The position numbers and the translations under genes were made by a program. This document shows, piece by piece, positions 8,910-17,894 of a stretch of 64,000 nucleotides of DNA. The DNA is from CANDYO01 sp964627795. GTDB lineage: Bacteria > Pseudomonadota > Alphaproteobacteria > Rickettsiales > CANDYO01. The stretch lies in assembly GCA_964627795.1 (NCBI GenBank), contig CAZVLF010000003.1:1-64000 (forward strand). The letters are read 5' to 3'. The notes beneath the pieces were generated by a model. It did not search any database. It saw nothing but the letters and a program-made list of their open reading frames with translations, and had not been told where the DNA came from. How positions within the stretch are numbered: the first letter of the stretch is position 1; each line of letters begins with the position of its first letter.

Positions 8910-10850
8910 TTAAATCGTAGAGAAAAATTCTAAATTTATCTCCCTTAAAAAATCTTCACCAGGGATTGGTAGCGCATCAGTTAATGGAATGCTTGTATTT
9001 ACTGCAGCTGCAGATAACTGCATATATGATGGCTCTTGGTACTGAGATTCCTCTATAATCGGAGCAACTGAAGTACTGGCGTTTAAAGATAAAAATGGTT
9101 GCTCTAAAATTTGAGCTTCAGATGCTTTTTCGCTATCATTACAAACAATATCTTCAATCATTTTATAATCAAATAAGCTTGAATTTATATCTAATGCATC
9201 TTCTTCCACTGCAGCTGCAGATAACTGCATAGAAGATATTTCTCTAGATTGATTAATTATACTTATAAAACCACTTCCTGTATTTAGCAATCTAATGGTA
9301 GTGTGAGATGAATGGTGTTGCTGAGGAGTAAAAAAAAATGAATTTCCACCTAAATCCAATATTTCAAAATTAATACTATATAGATTTACTAGAATTCTTA
9401 TTTTAGTCATTGTTAAATTATTATCCGTAGATGAACCGTTGTAACGTCTAGATGAAATGTAATATCTATAATTATCATAAATACCGTATCTATTTTCATT
9501 CAAAAACCTTTCTATATCTAATTTTATAGATTCAATAGAAAGATCAGTGAATCTAGCAGTTATACTTTCTAGACTAACTTCATCAACTAATATATTTCCA
9601 TTACATTCTAAATTTTTAATAACTCTATCAACTACTTGAGCCTTTTTATACTTTTTCATAAATATATCTATTTCTTCTGTTCCTAGATAATCTGAAATTA
9701 TGATGTTAACACCTTCTATTCCATAATTTTCAAACTTCTTAAAGAAAGATACAAGTATAAAGGAAGTTTTTTTAATTAAAAATTCAGCTTGTTTTTTTAA
9801 TATTAAAGCAAACTTTTGATTATGAACTGCGCTTGCTAATTTGTATAGTCTACTAGTAACTTCTTCTTTTGACGAAGTTATCAATTTCTCAATATTCGAT
9901 CTTAGATTAATATTACCAGGGTCTGAATGTATTACAAATTCTTCATATATGGCTAACCTACAAGAGACTAAAGCCTGGCCTGTAACACAATCTATAAATT
10001 TACTTATAAATGGATAATTTTTTGAAACTAATTGTTCATAAAAATATCTTAATACAGATTGAAAACCCCGAATTACAGCAATATTAACATGCCTATTGTA
10101 TTCAATATCAGGCCAATATTTCGGTATTTCTTCTTTAACCTCATAAATATGTGCACCATGACTAACTAGAAGCTTAACTATCCTTAAAACAATTTCTTGA
10201 ACTCCTTCTTCTTCATTAGGTATGTTTATATCATCAAAGAGGTCATCTCCCACCGCATTAGAGAGAGCTGTTATTGAATGATGTTCCTCGTTAATAGTTG
10301 TATTTGCGCCATGTTCTAATAAATACCTAACTAATCGTTCATCTTGAAATTCACAAGCAATCATAAGTGGAGTTAAGCCTGTTGAATCTGGTAATGCTAC
10401 ATCTGCGTCACAACTCTCAACTAAAAACCTTACCTTATCAAAGCTATCGGGTTTAGGAGCATAGATTGCTGTTACAACTGGATAATAATCATCTTCTCCA
10501 CAGAAATTTATTATATTAACTCTAACTTCTTCGCTTAAGCTAAAAAAATATTCTTCTAACTGAACTAATGTTCCTTCTTTAATTATTCTTTCCAATTCAG
10601 ACCAGCATTCAATCTCTTCATCTGTTAAAACATATTCCTCTTCTTCTGATACTGTATCAAAATCATCTGAGTTAGAGTGATGACTCCCTTCTGAGCTTTG
10701 CTGAGTTTCTTCAATACTAGAGTCCTCATAACTATCTTCATTTTGAGTACTCATCAAGTGCGAATTCTCAGAACTTGAACTTTCTTCAGATTCTTCATCT
10801 ACTCTTAATCTTTTCCCGATGTGTTCAGGTTCCTCTGATTTTCTTTTCAT
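8910..10850 (-). CDS. Ankyrin-repeat protein, candidate effector
   Basis: Protein of 646 residues with unknown target. The N-terminus (KRKSEEPEHIGKRLR) looks like a bipartite nuclear localisation signal and leads into an acidic Ser/Glu-rich segment to about residue 90. At least two ankyrin units follow: DSTGLTPLMIACEFQDERLV-RYLLEHGA near residues 155-185 and a VRIVKLLVSHGA unit near 225-235. The remaining 400 residues match nothing I recognise. The C-terminal part carries the peptide MQLSAAAV twice, encoded by an identical 23-bp repeat at 9001-9023 and 9208-9230. It faces nuoE tail to tail and begins an accessory region. Ankyrin proteins of intracellular bacteria are often secreted into the host; secretion here is inference. 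Confidence 0.8.
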   Translation of the reverse strand: MKRKSEEPEHIGKRLRVDEESEESSSSENSHLMSTQNEDSYEDSSIEETQQSSEGSHHSNSDDFDTVSEEEEYVLTDEEIECWSELERIIKEGTLVQLEEYFFSLSEEVRVNIINFCGEDDYYPVVTAIYAPKPDSFDKVRFLVESCDADVALPDSTGLTPLMIACEFQDERLVRYLLEHGANTTINEEHHSITALSNAVGDDLFDDINIPNEEEGVQEIVLRIVKLLVSHGAHIYEVKEEIPKYWPDIEYNRHVNIAVIRGFQSVLRYFYEQLVSKNYPFISKFIDCVTGQALVSCRLAIYEEFVIHSDPGNINLRSNIEKLITSSKEEVTSRLYKLASAVHNQKFALILKKQAEFLIKKTSFILVSFFKKFENYGIEGVNIIISDYLGTEEIDIFMKKYKKAQVVDRVIKNLECNGNILVDEVSLESITARFTDLSIESIKLDIERFLNENRYGIYDNYRYYISSRRYNGSSTDNNLTMTKIRILVNLYSINFEILDLGGNSFFFTPQQHHSSHTTIRLLNTGSGFISIINQSREISSMQLSAAAVEEDALDINSSLFDYKMIEDIVCNDSEKASEAQILEQPFLSLNASTSVAPIIEESQYQEPSYMQLSAAAVNTSIPLTDALPIPGEDFLREINLEFFSTI

Positions 10851-11179
10851 TTTAAATTATTTAATCTTATTAAAATTTTTAATTTAAATTTATAAAAATA
10901 AATTTATATTTTGTCAACATTTTTATTACTTGTATTAATATATTACCAAAGTTTTTATTAATTATATTTATTTTGTTAACACTTTTTATTAATTATGTAG
11001 GCGCTGCTAGGTTCTAATACTGTGTCAATAGTTAATAAAAATATTATTTAAAACTGAATTTATTTTCATTTATTGAAACATAAAAGTTATACTATACAAT
11101 TAAAATAAATTAGGCTCTATCGCCTCTGTTGAAATCAGATAGCACGTCTGATATTCATAGTAAATATCTGGAGGTTAAA

Positions 11180-11212
11180 ATGCTTAAAATTAATCCGAAG
11201 TTTGAAAAATAA
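11180..11212 (+). pseudogene. Ten-codon gene stub with a strong ribosome site
   Basis: ATG preceded by GGAGG at 5 nt spacing opens MLKINPKFEK and stops at once, a few bases before the IS-like sequence. This looks like the 5' end of a gene cut off by insertion; the peptide is reminiscent of the beginning of ParB-like nuclease-domain proteins, but ten residues cannot prove that. Upstream, two short stems overlap and exclude each other (11134-11152 and 11150-11168). The rest of 10851-11304 is AT-rich intergenic sequence with a repeated TTTTTATTAATTAT near 10953 and 10983 and no other gene. Confidence 0.35.
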
Positions 11213-11304
11213 AGACTGTTGCATCAGCTATAAAATTTGGCAATAGTTTAGATTTTAGAAATTATCATTAGAGTTTTTTTGTAGATTCGTTATAATAAGG
11301 CTAA

Positions 11305-12425
11305 GTGAATCCAGGCTTTAGTAGAAGTTTTTTTATGGGGTTATTTGATGGTTGCATAGATAAAAAATTAGGCAAGAATAATCAATTAATAAAATTGGCA
11401 TTGTTAATTGACTGGAATCCAATTAGAGCAATATTATCTAAGATTCATAAGCGTGATGATCTAGTTCGTGGCGGGGGTTTTGTTATGATAAATTAAAAAT
11501 GTTCAAAGCTATTTTGCTTGGTCAGTGGCATTCTTTAAGCGATGCAAAATTAGAAGAGGCACTAAATGTACGTTTTGATTTCATGAGATTTTGTGGTTTT
11601 GAGATTGATGACGAAATTCTAGATTATAGCAGCTTTAATAGGTTCAGAAACAAACTTACTCAAAGGAATATTGAGGAAAAATTGTTGCTTGAAGTTAATC
11701 GACAATTAGAAGAGCAAGAATTAAAAGTTCAGAAAGCTGAGGCTGCCATAATTGATGCGACAGTGATTGAATCTAAAGCTTGGCCAAAGCGAGTACTCGA
11801 AGTAATCGAAGATAGAAGGGAATTAATGGAGTTAGCCTCTGAAGAAATTGTTCCAAAAGAATCAGCGTCTACAAATTATGAAGTGATTGAATCTTGCGAT
11901 AAATATGCAAGATGGCTTAAGAAAGGGAAAAGAAGTTATTACGGATACAAAGCTTTTGTTATTGTTGACAATGGAGACGGTTATATCAATGACATCCATG
12001 TAACTCCAGCTAAGGTATCAGAAGTAAATGAGTTTGATAAAATTACCAAGAATGTTAATGCTAGAAGGGTGATGCCTAACAAAGGTTATGCAAGCAGCAG
12101 GAATAGAGATAGCTTAAGAGCTCCTGGACTTAAAAATGGAGTTATGTATAAGGCCAGCGCCAAAAAGGAATTAAAACCCAGAGAAAAATTATTTAACCGC
12201 TTGGTTTCAAAAAGCAGATATGTTGTTGAGAGAGCTATAGGTACGCTAAAAAATCATTTTTGTTGCGGTCGTGCTAAGTATCTTGGTTTACTCAAAGTTA
12301 AGGTTCAGCTATTTTTGAAATAAATCTGTCATAATTTACTAAAAGCGGTGAATAAAATTAAGCTAATACCCAATATATTGCAAATTGAGTGCAAAATGAT
12401 CTATAATAAGAGAAAAATAAGATAA
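11305..12425 (+). mobile_element. Decayed IS5-type transposase
   Basis: Remnant DDE transposase in three pieces. Frame 1 from 11305 to 11496 gives the N-terminal domain (SFFMGLFDGC, LIDWNPI, HKRDDLVRGG). The reading then moves to frame 3 at the GGGGG near 11473-11477, continuing CYDKLKMFKAILLGQWHSLSD to a TAA at 12321-12323. Past that stop the same frame reads ICHNLLKAVNKIK, the expected C-terminus, up to 12425. The first catalytic Asp (IIDATV) and the Glu (VVERAIGTLK) survive, but the usual DKGY-type Asp is Asn (PNKGYAS). Frameshift, nonsense codon and lost catalytic residue together mean it is dead. I could not identify convincing terminal inverted repeats. Confidence 0.85.
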
Positions 12426-12527
12426 TTTGCCCAAAAAATTGTGATATTTTCAAAAAAATCACTTACTGAATGAGCAAAAGTTAGAAAAATTTTAGACAAT
12501 TTATTTTTTCTAAAATGAATTCTTCTA

Positions 12528-12878
12528 TTAGAGAAAAAATCTAGAGATCATGCAAATAATCTTTTCTATAGAGCTAGATTCAAATATCGATGGAGAAATA
12601 GCCATATTATCATGAGGATGGACTCTTAATTTTTTATATTTAGGAACTTCATCTTCAAAAGAAGAACCATTTTCTGAAAAAATATTATACGAATTATTAC
12701 TATATATTTGGTTATATTCTATTAATAAATCTATGGCTAAATGATACTCACTTCTTTTTGCTAATTCGATGGCTTGATTGATAGATAAAATGATAGATGA
12801 AATTAACTCTTTGCACTCAATAATCTTTCTAATTTCTTTTATATTTTTTCTGCTTATTGGATTTAAAAGATGGTCTAT
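12528..12878 (-). pseudogene. Start-less ORF, gene remnant
   Basis: An open frame of 116 codons on the minus strand, too degraded for a start: a TAA lies immediately upstream, and the first Met codon comes only near the C-terminus. It reads as a lysine/isoleucine-rich helical protein (for example RKNIKEIRKIIECKELISS, LAIDLLIEYNQIYSNNS) and ends in ISRFFL. I recognise no family. It lies downstream of the 473-residue orphan on the same strand and could be the tail of a lost relative. The 12426-12527 stretch between it and the transposase holds nothing visible. Confidence 0.4.
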
Positions 12879-12939
12879 TTAATACATAGTAAACTCTTTA
12901 TTTATTTGCCATTAACACATAAAAAATGAAAAATATATT

Positions 12940-14361
12940 TTATCTCTCTAAACTATTTCTTTTAGTTTTAAATAAGTTAAATCTTTCTATAAAAGTTTTT
13001 TTAGCTTTATTTGAAGCAGATTTGATTGAATTTGTTCTAAGATTTACTAATGTTTCAATTTCCTTCATAATTTTTCCTTTGGTTTCAATTTCTTCTATTC
13101 TATTTGCATTTTCAATTACTGTTTCTTCTAAAATAGTTAAAAAATGCTTACAAACTTTACCATTAAGATTTGATCTTTCTTTTATTTCTGCTAGAGTTGC
13201 ATCTTTATATATAAGCGAAAAATTTTCAAATGAGGAGCTTTTACTGAAGCTAGATAAGAAAGATTTACAGTAATTATAAATATTTTTAAATAATCTATTA
13301 ATCTTTGACCAAATACTTTTATGCTCATGGTCAACATGAATAATTTCTTTTTCTTCATTGCTATCTAATTTTTCTAACCTAGGCACTATGTCATTATTAT
13401 CTTTAATTAAACTCTCTTCTAAGGCTGGAGGTGTTTCAAAATTTTCTGAAGAATTTAAAGATTGATATATTAAAACTTCTGGAGCAATTTGAGTTGGAAG
13501 CGCAATAAATGGTTCGTTAGGATTATCATTTTCTTTTAATCCTGTTAAATCAACAATATAAGAAGTTATATTAGAATCAATTATTTCTGAACTACCATTA
13601 TCCTTTAATATTACATTTTTCATAGTAGCGCTAAACTTAATTGTTTCTAACTCAGGTTTACTTTTACTATCATTTATATAAAAAACATCTTCTCTTTTTT
13701 CCTTTTTTTCTATAAGTCCTCTAAAAGCTACACAAGCAGATTGAATTGATCTTTGGTTATATCGTGAAACAAGAAATTTTAATTGCTGGTCGGTTAAATT
13801 AAATCTTTCTTTAAGCTCTTTTCTTATGCTATCAGTATCTATAAAAATCCCTTTATTTTTTAGAGAATTCACGATGTCACTATTTAAATCTTTGGTAACC
13901 ACTTTGCCTGATTGATTAACAACCTTGATATTAGTTCTTAAAATAAAATCTTTTTCAAATTGAGCATCAAACCTTTCTGCAAGACCTTCTATTTTTTTAC
14001 CCTGGTCTAAATAACCATCAACAATTTCTTTACATGTTTTTTTATTGAGAATTGAATATAGTACGTAATTAAGGTGAGAGGAAATATTAGAGTTAGAAGA
14101 AGAAGTTTCATCAATTTTTAGCTTATCAATTCTTTCTAAATGTTCTTGAATTTCCTTACCTAATTCTTCAAGTTCAGTTTCTTCTATTTTTTGAGATAAT
14201 TTTGCTTGATAAATTTTTTCAAATTTAGCTAAAAATGGATTATAAGTTTCTAGCAGAAAGTCTTGAGTTTGTTCGCCTAACTCACTCCAGTTTTCTTTGA
14301 TGTGTTTTTGTTCAAGAATATCTGTTAGATTAAGGGTAAACTCAGTGTATTTTTTTTTCAT
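12940..14361 (-). CDS. Hypothetical protein, 473 residues
   Basis: No family recognised. The start ATG at 14361 has GGAGC a few bases upstream. The sequence is rich in Lys, Glu, Asn and Ser, with predicted helical or coiled-coil parts at about residues 45-85 (KIYQAKLSQKIEETELEELG) and again near the basic C-terminus, and no signal peptide or membrane helix except a short hydrophobic patch in the IYNYCKSFLSSFSKSSSF region. There is a paired mid-region rich in polar residues (INDSKSKPELETIKFSATMKNV). Its placement among an ankyrin gene, an IS remnant and a broken ORF fits a lineage-specific accessory or effector-like gene. Confidence 0.6.
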   Translation of the reverse strand: MKKKYTEFTLNLTDILEQKHIKENWSELGEQTQDFLLETYNPFLAKFEKIYQAKLSQKIEETELEELGKEIQEHLERIDKLKIDETSSSNSNISSHLNYVLYSILNKKTCKEIVDGYLDQGKKIEGLAERFDAQFEKDFILRTNIKVVNQSGKVVTKDLNSDIVNSLKNKGIFIDTDSIRKELKERFNLTDQQLKFLVSRYNQRSIQSACVAFRGLIEKKEKREDVFYINDSKSKPELETIKFSATMKNVILKDNGSSEIIDSNITSYIVDLTGLKENDNPNEPFIALPTQIAPEVLIYQSLNSSENFETPPALEESLIKDNNDIVPRLEKLDSNEEKEIIHVDHEHKSIWSKINRLFKNIYNYCKSFLSSFSKSSSFENFSLIYKDATLAEIKERSNLNGKVCKHFLTILEETVIENANRIEEIETKGKIMKEIETLVNLRTNSIKSASNKAKKTFIERFNLFKTKRNSLER

Positions 14362-14476
14362 ATTAGCTCCAAATTACATTATAATTATAGCTCGATGATT
14401 GCAAACTACAATGCTTATCTTGCATGCCAATATAAAACATGTTAGATTTCTTAACACAAAAATGAGAATATAAATT

Positions 14477-15469
14477 ATGAAAAAATTTGTTGTTTCAGGT
14501 ATACAACCTTCAGGATTAATGCAGATTGGTAATTACTTAGGTGCAATAAAAAATTGGCTTCCTTTACAAAGCCAGCACCAATGTTTGTTTTTCTTGGCTG
14601 ATTTGCATACGATTACTGTGCCTCATGACCCAAAGTTGCTTAAACAAAATATAATATTAACTGCTGCAACATACTTAGCAGCTGGGATTGACCCAAAACA
14701 AGTTATATTATTTAAACAATCAGATGTTCCTGCTCACGCAGAGCTTGGATGGATATTAGGTTGCATGACTCCCATGGGATGGTTAGAAAGAATGACTCAG
14801 TTCAAAGACAAGGGAGGAGATGATAAGGAACGATCCTCATTAGGTTTGTTTTCTTATCCAGTGTTACAAGCTGCTGATATTCTTTTATATAAAGCTGACC
14901 TTGTGCCTGTGGGAGAAGATCAACGCCAGCATCTTGAGCTTGCAAGAGATATTGCTGCTGCGTTTAACAGACAAACTCAAAGTAAATATTTTAATTTACC
15001 TGAATCAATGATAATGAAAACAGCAGCAAGAGTAATGAGCTTAAGGGATGGAACTAAAAAAATGAGTAAATCAGACCCTTCAGATTATAGCAGAATTAAC
15101 TTAATAGATGATGCTGATTTAATTTTAGCCAAAATAAAGAAAGCCAAGTCAGATTCTATTTCAGAAATCTATTATGATAAACAGAACCGTCCTGAAGTGA
15201 GTAATCTAATGGAAATTTATAGTTATTTATCAGATCAATCTATAGAAGAAATTTGTAATTTATATCAAGGCAAGTTGTTTGGACAATTCAAACAAGATTT
15301 AGCTGAAGTGGTAATAAGTAAAATAACACCTATTGGCGATAAAATTAAAGAATTATGTAAAAATGATGAATCTTATGTTAAAGAAGTTTTGAAGATTGGT
15401 GCAGAAAAAGCAACTGAGATAGCATCAAAAAATATTATTGAAGTAAAAAAATTATGTGGATTTATGTAA
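14477..15469 (+). CDS. trpS: Tryptophan-tRNA ligase
   Basis: Class I aminoacyl-tRNA synthetase that charges tRNA-Trp. The HIGH-equivalent lies in SGIQPSGLMQIGNYLGA (residues 7-23) and the KMSKS loop is TKKMSKSDPSD at about residue 192. The motif GEDQRQHLELARDIA, a TrpRS signature, follows the DILLYKADLVPVG region. The 330-residue length is normal. gshB begins immediately after the stop (TAA then ATG), so the two form an operon. Confidence 0.97.
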   Translation: MKKFVVSGIQPSGLMQIGNYLGAIKNWLPLQSQHQCLFFLADLHTITVPHDPKLLKQNIILTAATYLAAGIDPKQVILFKQSDVPAHAELGWILGCMTPMGWLERMTQFKDKGGDDKERSSLGLFSYPVLQAADILLYKADLVPVGEDQRQHLELARDIAAAFNRQTQSKYFNLPESMIMKTAARVMSLRDGTKKMSKSDPSDYSRINLIDDADLILAKIKKAKSDSISEIYYDKQNRPEVSNLMEIYSYLSDQSIEEICNLYQGKLFGQFKQDLAEVVISKITPIGDKIKELCKNDESYVKEVLKIGAEKATEIASKNIIEVKKLCGFM

Positions 15470-16387
15470 ATGAAAATTGCTTTTCAAATTGATCCTATTG
15501 AAAAAATAAATTTTAGCTTTGATACTGGTTGGCAGTTAATTTTAGAAGCATATAAACGAGGAGAAGTATTTTATTACACACCTAAGGACCTTTTTTGGAA
15601 GGAAGGTGAGGTGTTAGCAAAAGTAAGAAAGATTGATTTTAATGGTCAAGATTATGTTCTTTCTTCACCTATAATATTTAATCTAGCAGAAATGGATTTT
15701 ATTTTTATAAGGCAAGATCCACCTTATGATATGGCTTACATTACTGCAACCTACATTTTAGAAAAGTTACCATGTAAAGTTATTAATGACCCAAAAGCCT
15801 TACGTGATTTCCCTGAAAAACTATCAGTTCTTGAATTTACGGATTTAATTCCCTCAACTCTAATTACTAGCTCGTTTGAAGAAGCTTATGATTTTGCTAA
15901 AAAACAAGATAAAGTTATTATTAAACCGCTTTATAGTTTTGGAGGAAGTGACATTTTTTGTGTTAAGTATGATGATATAAATTTTAAGCAAATATTTGAA
16001 AATTTATTGGTTATTTATAAAACTCACTTGATTATCCAGCAATTTCTTCCTGAAGTTAAAGAAGGAGATAAAAGGATTTTTTTAATTGATGGTGAACCCG
16101 TGGGATGCTTTACTAGAAAACCACAATCTGGAGATATTAGGGCAAACATTATTAGAGGTGGAGAGATTATTAAATCAGAACTTTCTTCAAGGGATGTTCA
16201 AATTTGTACAAGAATTGAACCTTTGCTCAAAGAAAATGGTTTATTCTTAGCTGGAATTGATATAATTGGTGGTTTTTTAACTGAAATAAATATCACTTCT
16301 CCTACTGGAATTGTGCCTATTAAAAAACTTTATAATCCTAATATTGTAAAGGAAATATGGGATGAGATAGAGTCATTTAAAAAATAA
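15470..16387 (+). CDS. gshB: Glutathione synthetase
   Basis: ATP-grasp ligase joining gamma-glutamylcysteine and glycine to make glutathione. It has the N-terminal prokaryotic GSH-synthetase domain (MKIAFQIDPIEKINFSFDT, FIRQDPPYDMAYITATYIL) and the ATP-grasp domain with KPLYSFGGSDIF, GDKRIFLIDGEPVG and the metal-binding EINITSPTGI near the C-terminus. At 305 residues it is slightly short of the 315-residue norm. It has no gap from trpS and no own promoter is needed. Confidence 0.95.
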   Translation: MKIAFQIDPIEKINFSFDTGWQLILEAYKRGEVFYYTPKDLFWKEGEVLAKVRKIDFNGQDYVLSSPIIFNLAEMDFIFIRQDPPYDMAYITATYILEKLPCKVINDPKALRDFPEKLSVLEFTDLIPSTLITSSFEEAYDFAKKQDKVIIKPLYSFGGSDIFCVKYDDINFKQIFENLLVIYKTHLIIQQFLPEVKEGDKRIFLIDGEPVGCFTRKPQSGDIRANIIRGGEIIKSELSSRDVQICTRIEPLLKENGLFLAGIDIIGGFLTEINITSPTGIVPIKKLYNPNIVKEIWDEIESFKK

Positions 16388-16402
16388 TTATTTTAAATAT
16401 AC

Positions 16403-16608
16403 TTGATCCAGTAAAAACCTTTCACATTTGAGTTATTGATTTTTGTCTATATGCTTTCAGGATGAGTAGTTTAAGTGTGTTGAAAGGGCTTAGAGCTAGT
16501 AGTAGTTTTTAGTATTGCAAGGCAAAGATCGTCAGTTTTAAAGCGATAGAGTAAGAATCCAGCATAACTTTTAAAAAGTGAAGCTGTTGATGGTATTTTC
16601 TGGATCCT
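16403..16608. repeat. Degenerate copy of dispersed palindromic repeat
   Basis: Within the 357-bp gap between gshB and brnQ. The segment starts with GATCCAG, contains TTTCAGGATGAGTAG and CGTCAGTTTTAAAG, and ends AAGAATCCAGCATAACTTTTAAAAA...TTTTCTGGATCC, matching in order the better-preserved units at 45548-45850. The AAGAATCCAGCATAACTTTT part is shared base for base with the first of those units. No gene is seen in 16388-16744. Confidence 0.6.
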
Positions 16609-16744
16609 TTACAAGATATTCTTTCAACTTCTCATTCTATAAGCTGAGGATATAACTAAGCTAATGAATATTTTAGATGATTGACTTTAATAAAAACCTA
16701 TATATATTGGAATGGTTTTAATTTAGTAATAAAGGGATGATATT

Positions 16745-17881
16745 GTGACTCAATATAAAGCAATACTTACTGCTGGCTTGGCAATGTTTGCAATGTTTTT
16801 TGGTTCAGGAAATTTAGTTTTTCCTATTATGATTGGTGCAAAAACAGCAGATCAATATAGTATTGCAACAATAGGTCTTATGCTAACTGGGGTTATGGTT
16901 CCATTTTTGGGGCTTTTTAGCATGGTGATTTTTCAGGGAGATAAGGATAAATATTTTGGATTACTCGGAAAATTTGCCCCTTTTATTTTGAGCTTCTTAA
17001 TATTATCTCTTATTGGACCATTTGGAGTGGCACCTAGATGCTTGCTAGTGTCGTATGGCGGAATAAGCTTGCTTTACCCTGATATACCAGTTTATTTATT
17101 TGGGATAATATTTGTTGTTCTTGTTTATTTTATTATCTTTAAGCAAGATAAAATAGTTCCAATTATAGGTAAAATTTTAGGGCCGCTAAAGATTGCAGGA
17201 ATAGTTTTAATAATTATTGCTGCTATAAAAGATTCACCTACCTTAATTAAAGGCAATTATGACGGCAATCCTTTTATTTTTGGGTTAGTGGAAGGCTATC
17301 AAACCATGGATCTTATGGCGTCTTTTTTCTTTTCAATGACTATTGTTGAATATTTAAAATCTATTAGTAGCTCAAAGGAAGAAACATTAAGCTTAAGTTT
17401 AAGAGCTGGTTTTTTGGGAGCTATTTTAATTGCAGTGATTTATTTTGGTTTTGTTTACCTAGGGGCTCATTATTCTTCTCAACTAGCTAATATAAAACCA
17501 GAACAATATATTGTTACAATTGCAGAACTTACTTTAGGAAGATATGCAACTTGGGTTGTTTCATTGACTATAGCTCTTTCTTGCTTAGTTACAGCTTCAA
17601 CATTGGTTAAGCTTTTTGCAGAGTTCTTGAAAAAAGATTTAGCTAGAGACAAATTAAATTGGCAAATTTCGGTGATATTAACTTTAATAGTTACTTTTAT
17701 TCTATCGCTGATTGGATTTAAAACAATTGCTGGGTTTTTAGCTTCAATTTTAGTTTATGCTTACCCTGCTTTAATAAGTCTATCAATAGCTTCAATTTTA
17801 AATTATTACTACAACTTTAAATGGATTAAAGAAACCTTCTGGATAACGTTGATTGTAGCTGCTATACTTAAACATATATAG
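16745..17881 (+). CDS. brnQ: Branched-chain amino acid transporter (BrnQ/LIVCS family)
   Basis: Inner-membrane secondary carrier for Leu, Ile and Val. The opening ILTAGLAMFAMFFGSGNLVFPI is the family's first helix with the conserved FGAGN-like cation site (here FGSGN), and GPFGVAPRC is its second landmark. About eleven hydrophobic segments are visible in 378 residues, somewhat shorter than the roughly 430 of E. coli BrnQ. Translation starts at GTG with AGGGAT upstream; no ATG fits. An organism that cannot make branched-chain amino acids would import them from its host. Confidence 0.88.
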   Translation: MTQYKAILTAGLAMFAMFFGSGNLVFPIMIGAKTADQYSIATIGLMLTGVMVPFLGLFSMVIFQGDKDKYFGLLGKFAPFILSFLILSLIGPFGVAPRCLLVSYGGISLLYPDIPVYLFGIIFVVLVYFIIFKQDKIVPIIGKILGPLKIAGIVLIIIAAIKDSPTLIKGNYDGNPFIFGLVEGYQTMDLMASFFFSMTIVEYLKSISSSKEETLSLSLRAGFLGAILIAVIYFGFVYLGAHYSSQLANIKPEQYIVTIAELTLGRYATWVVSLTIALSCLVTASTLVKLFAEFLKKDLARDKLNWQISVILTLIVTFILSLIGFKTIAGFLASILVYAYPALISLSIASILNYYYNFKWIKETFWITLIVAAILKHI

Positions 17882-17894
17882 TTTTAAAGCAATT

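Noticed and set aside
11213..12480. Terminal inverted repeats of the IS remnant
   Set aside because: Only weak, short matches (a TTTGG...CAA-like sequence) could be paired, not enough to set the ends.
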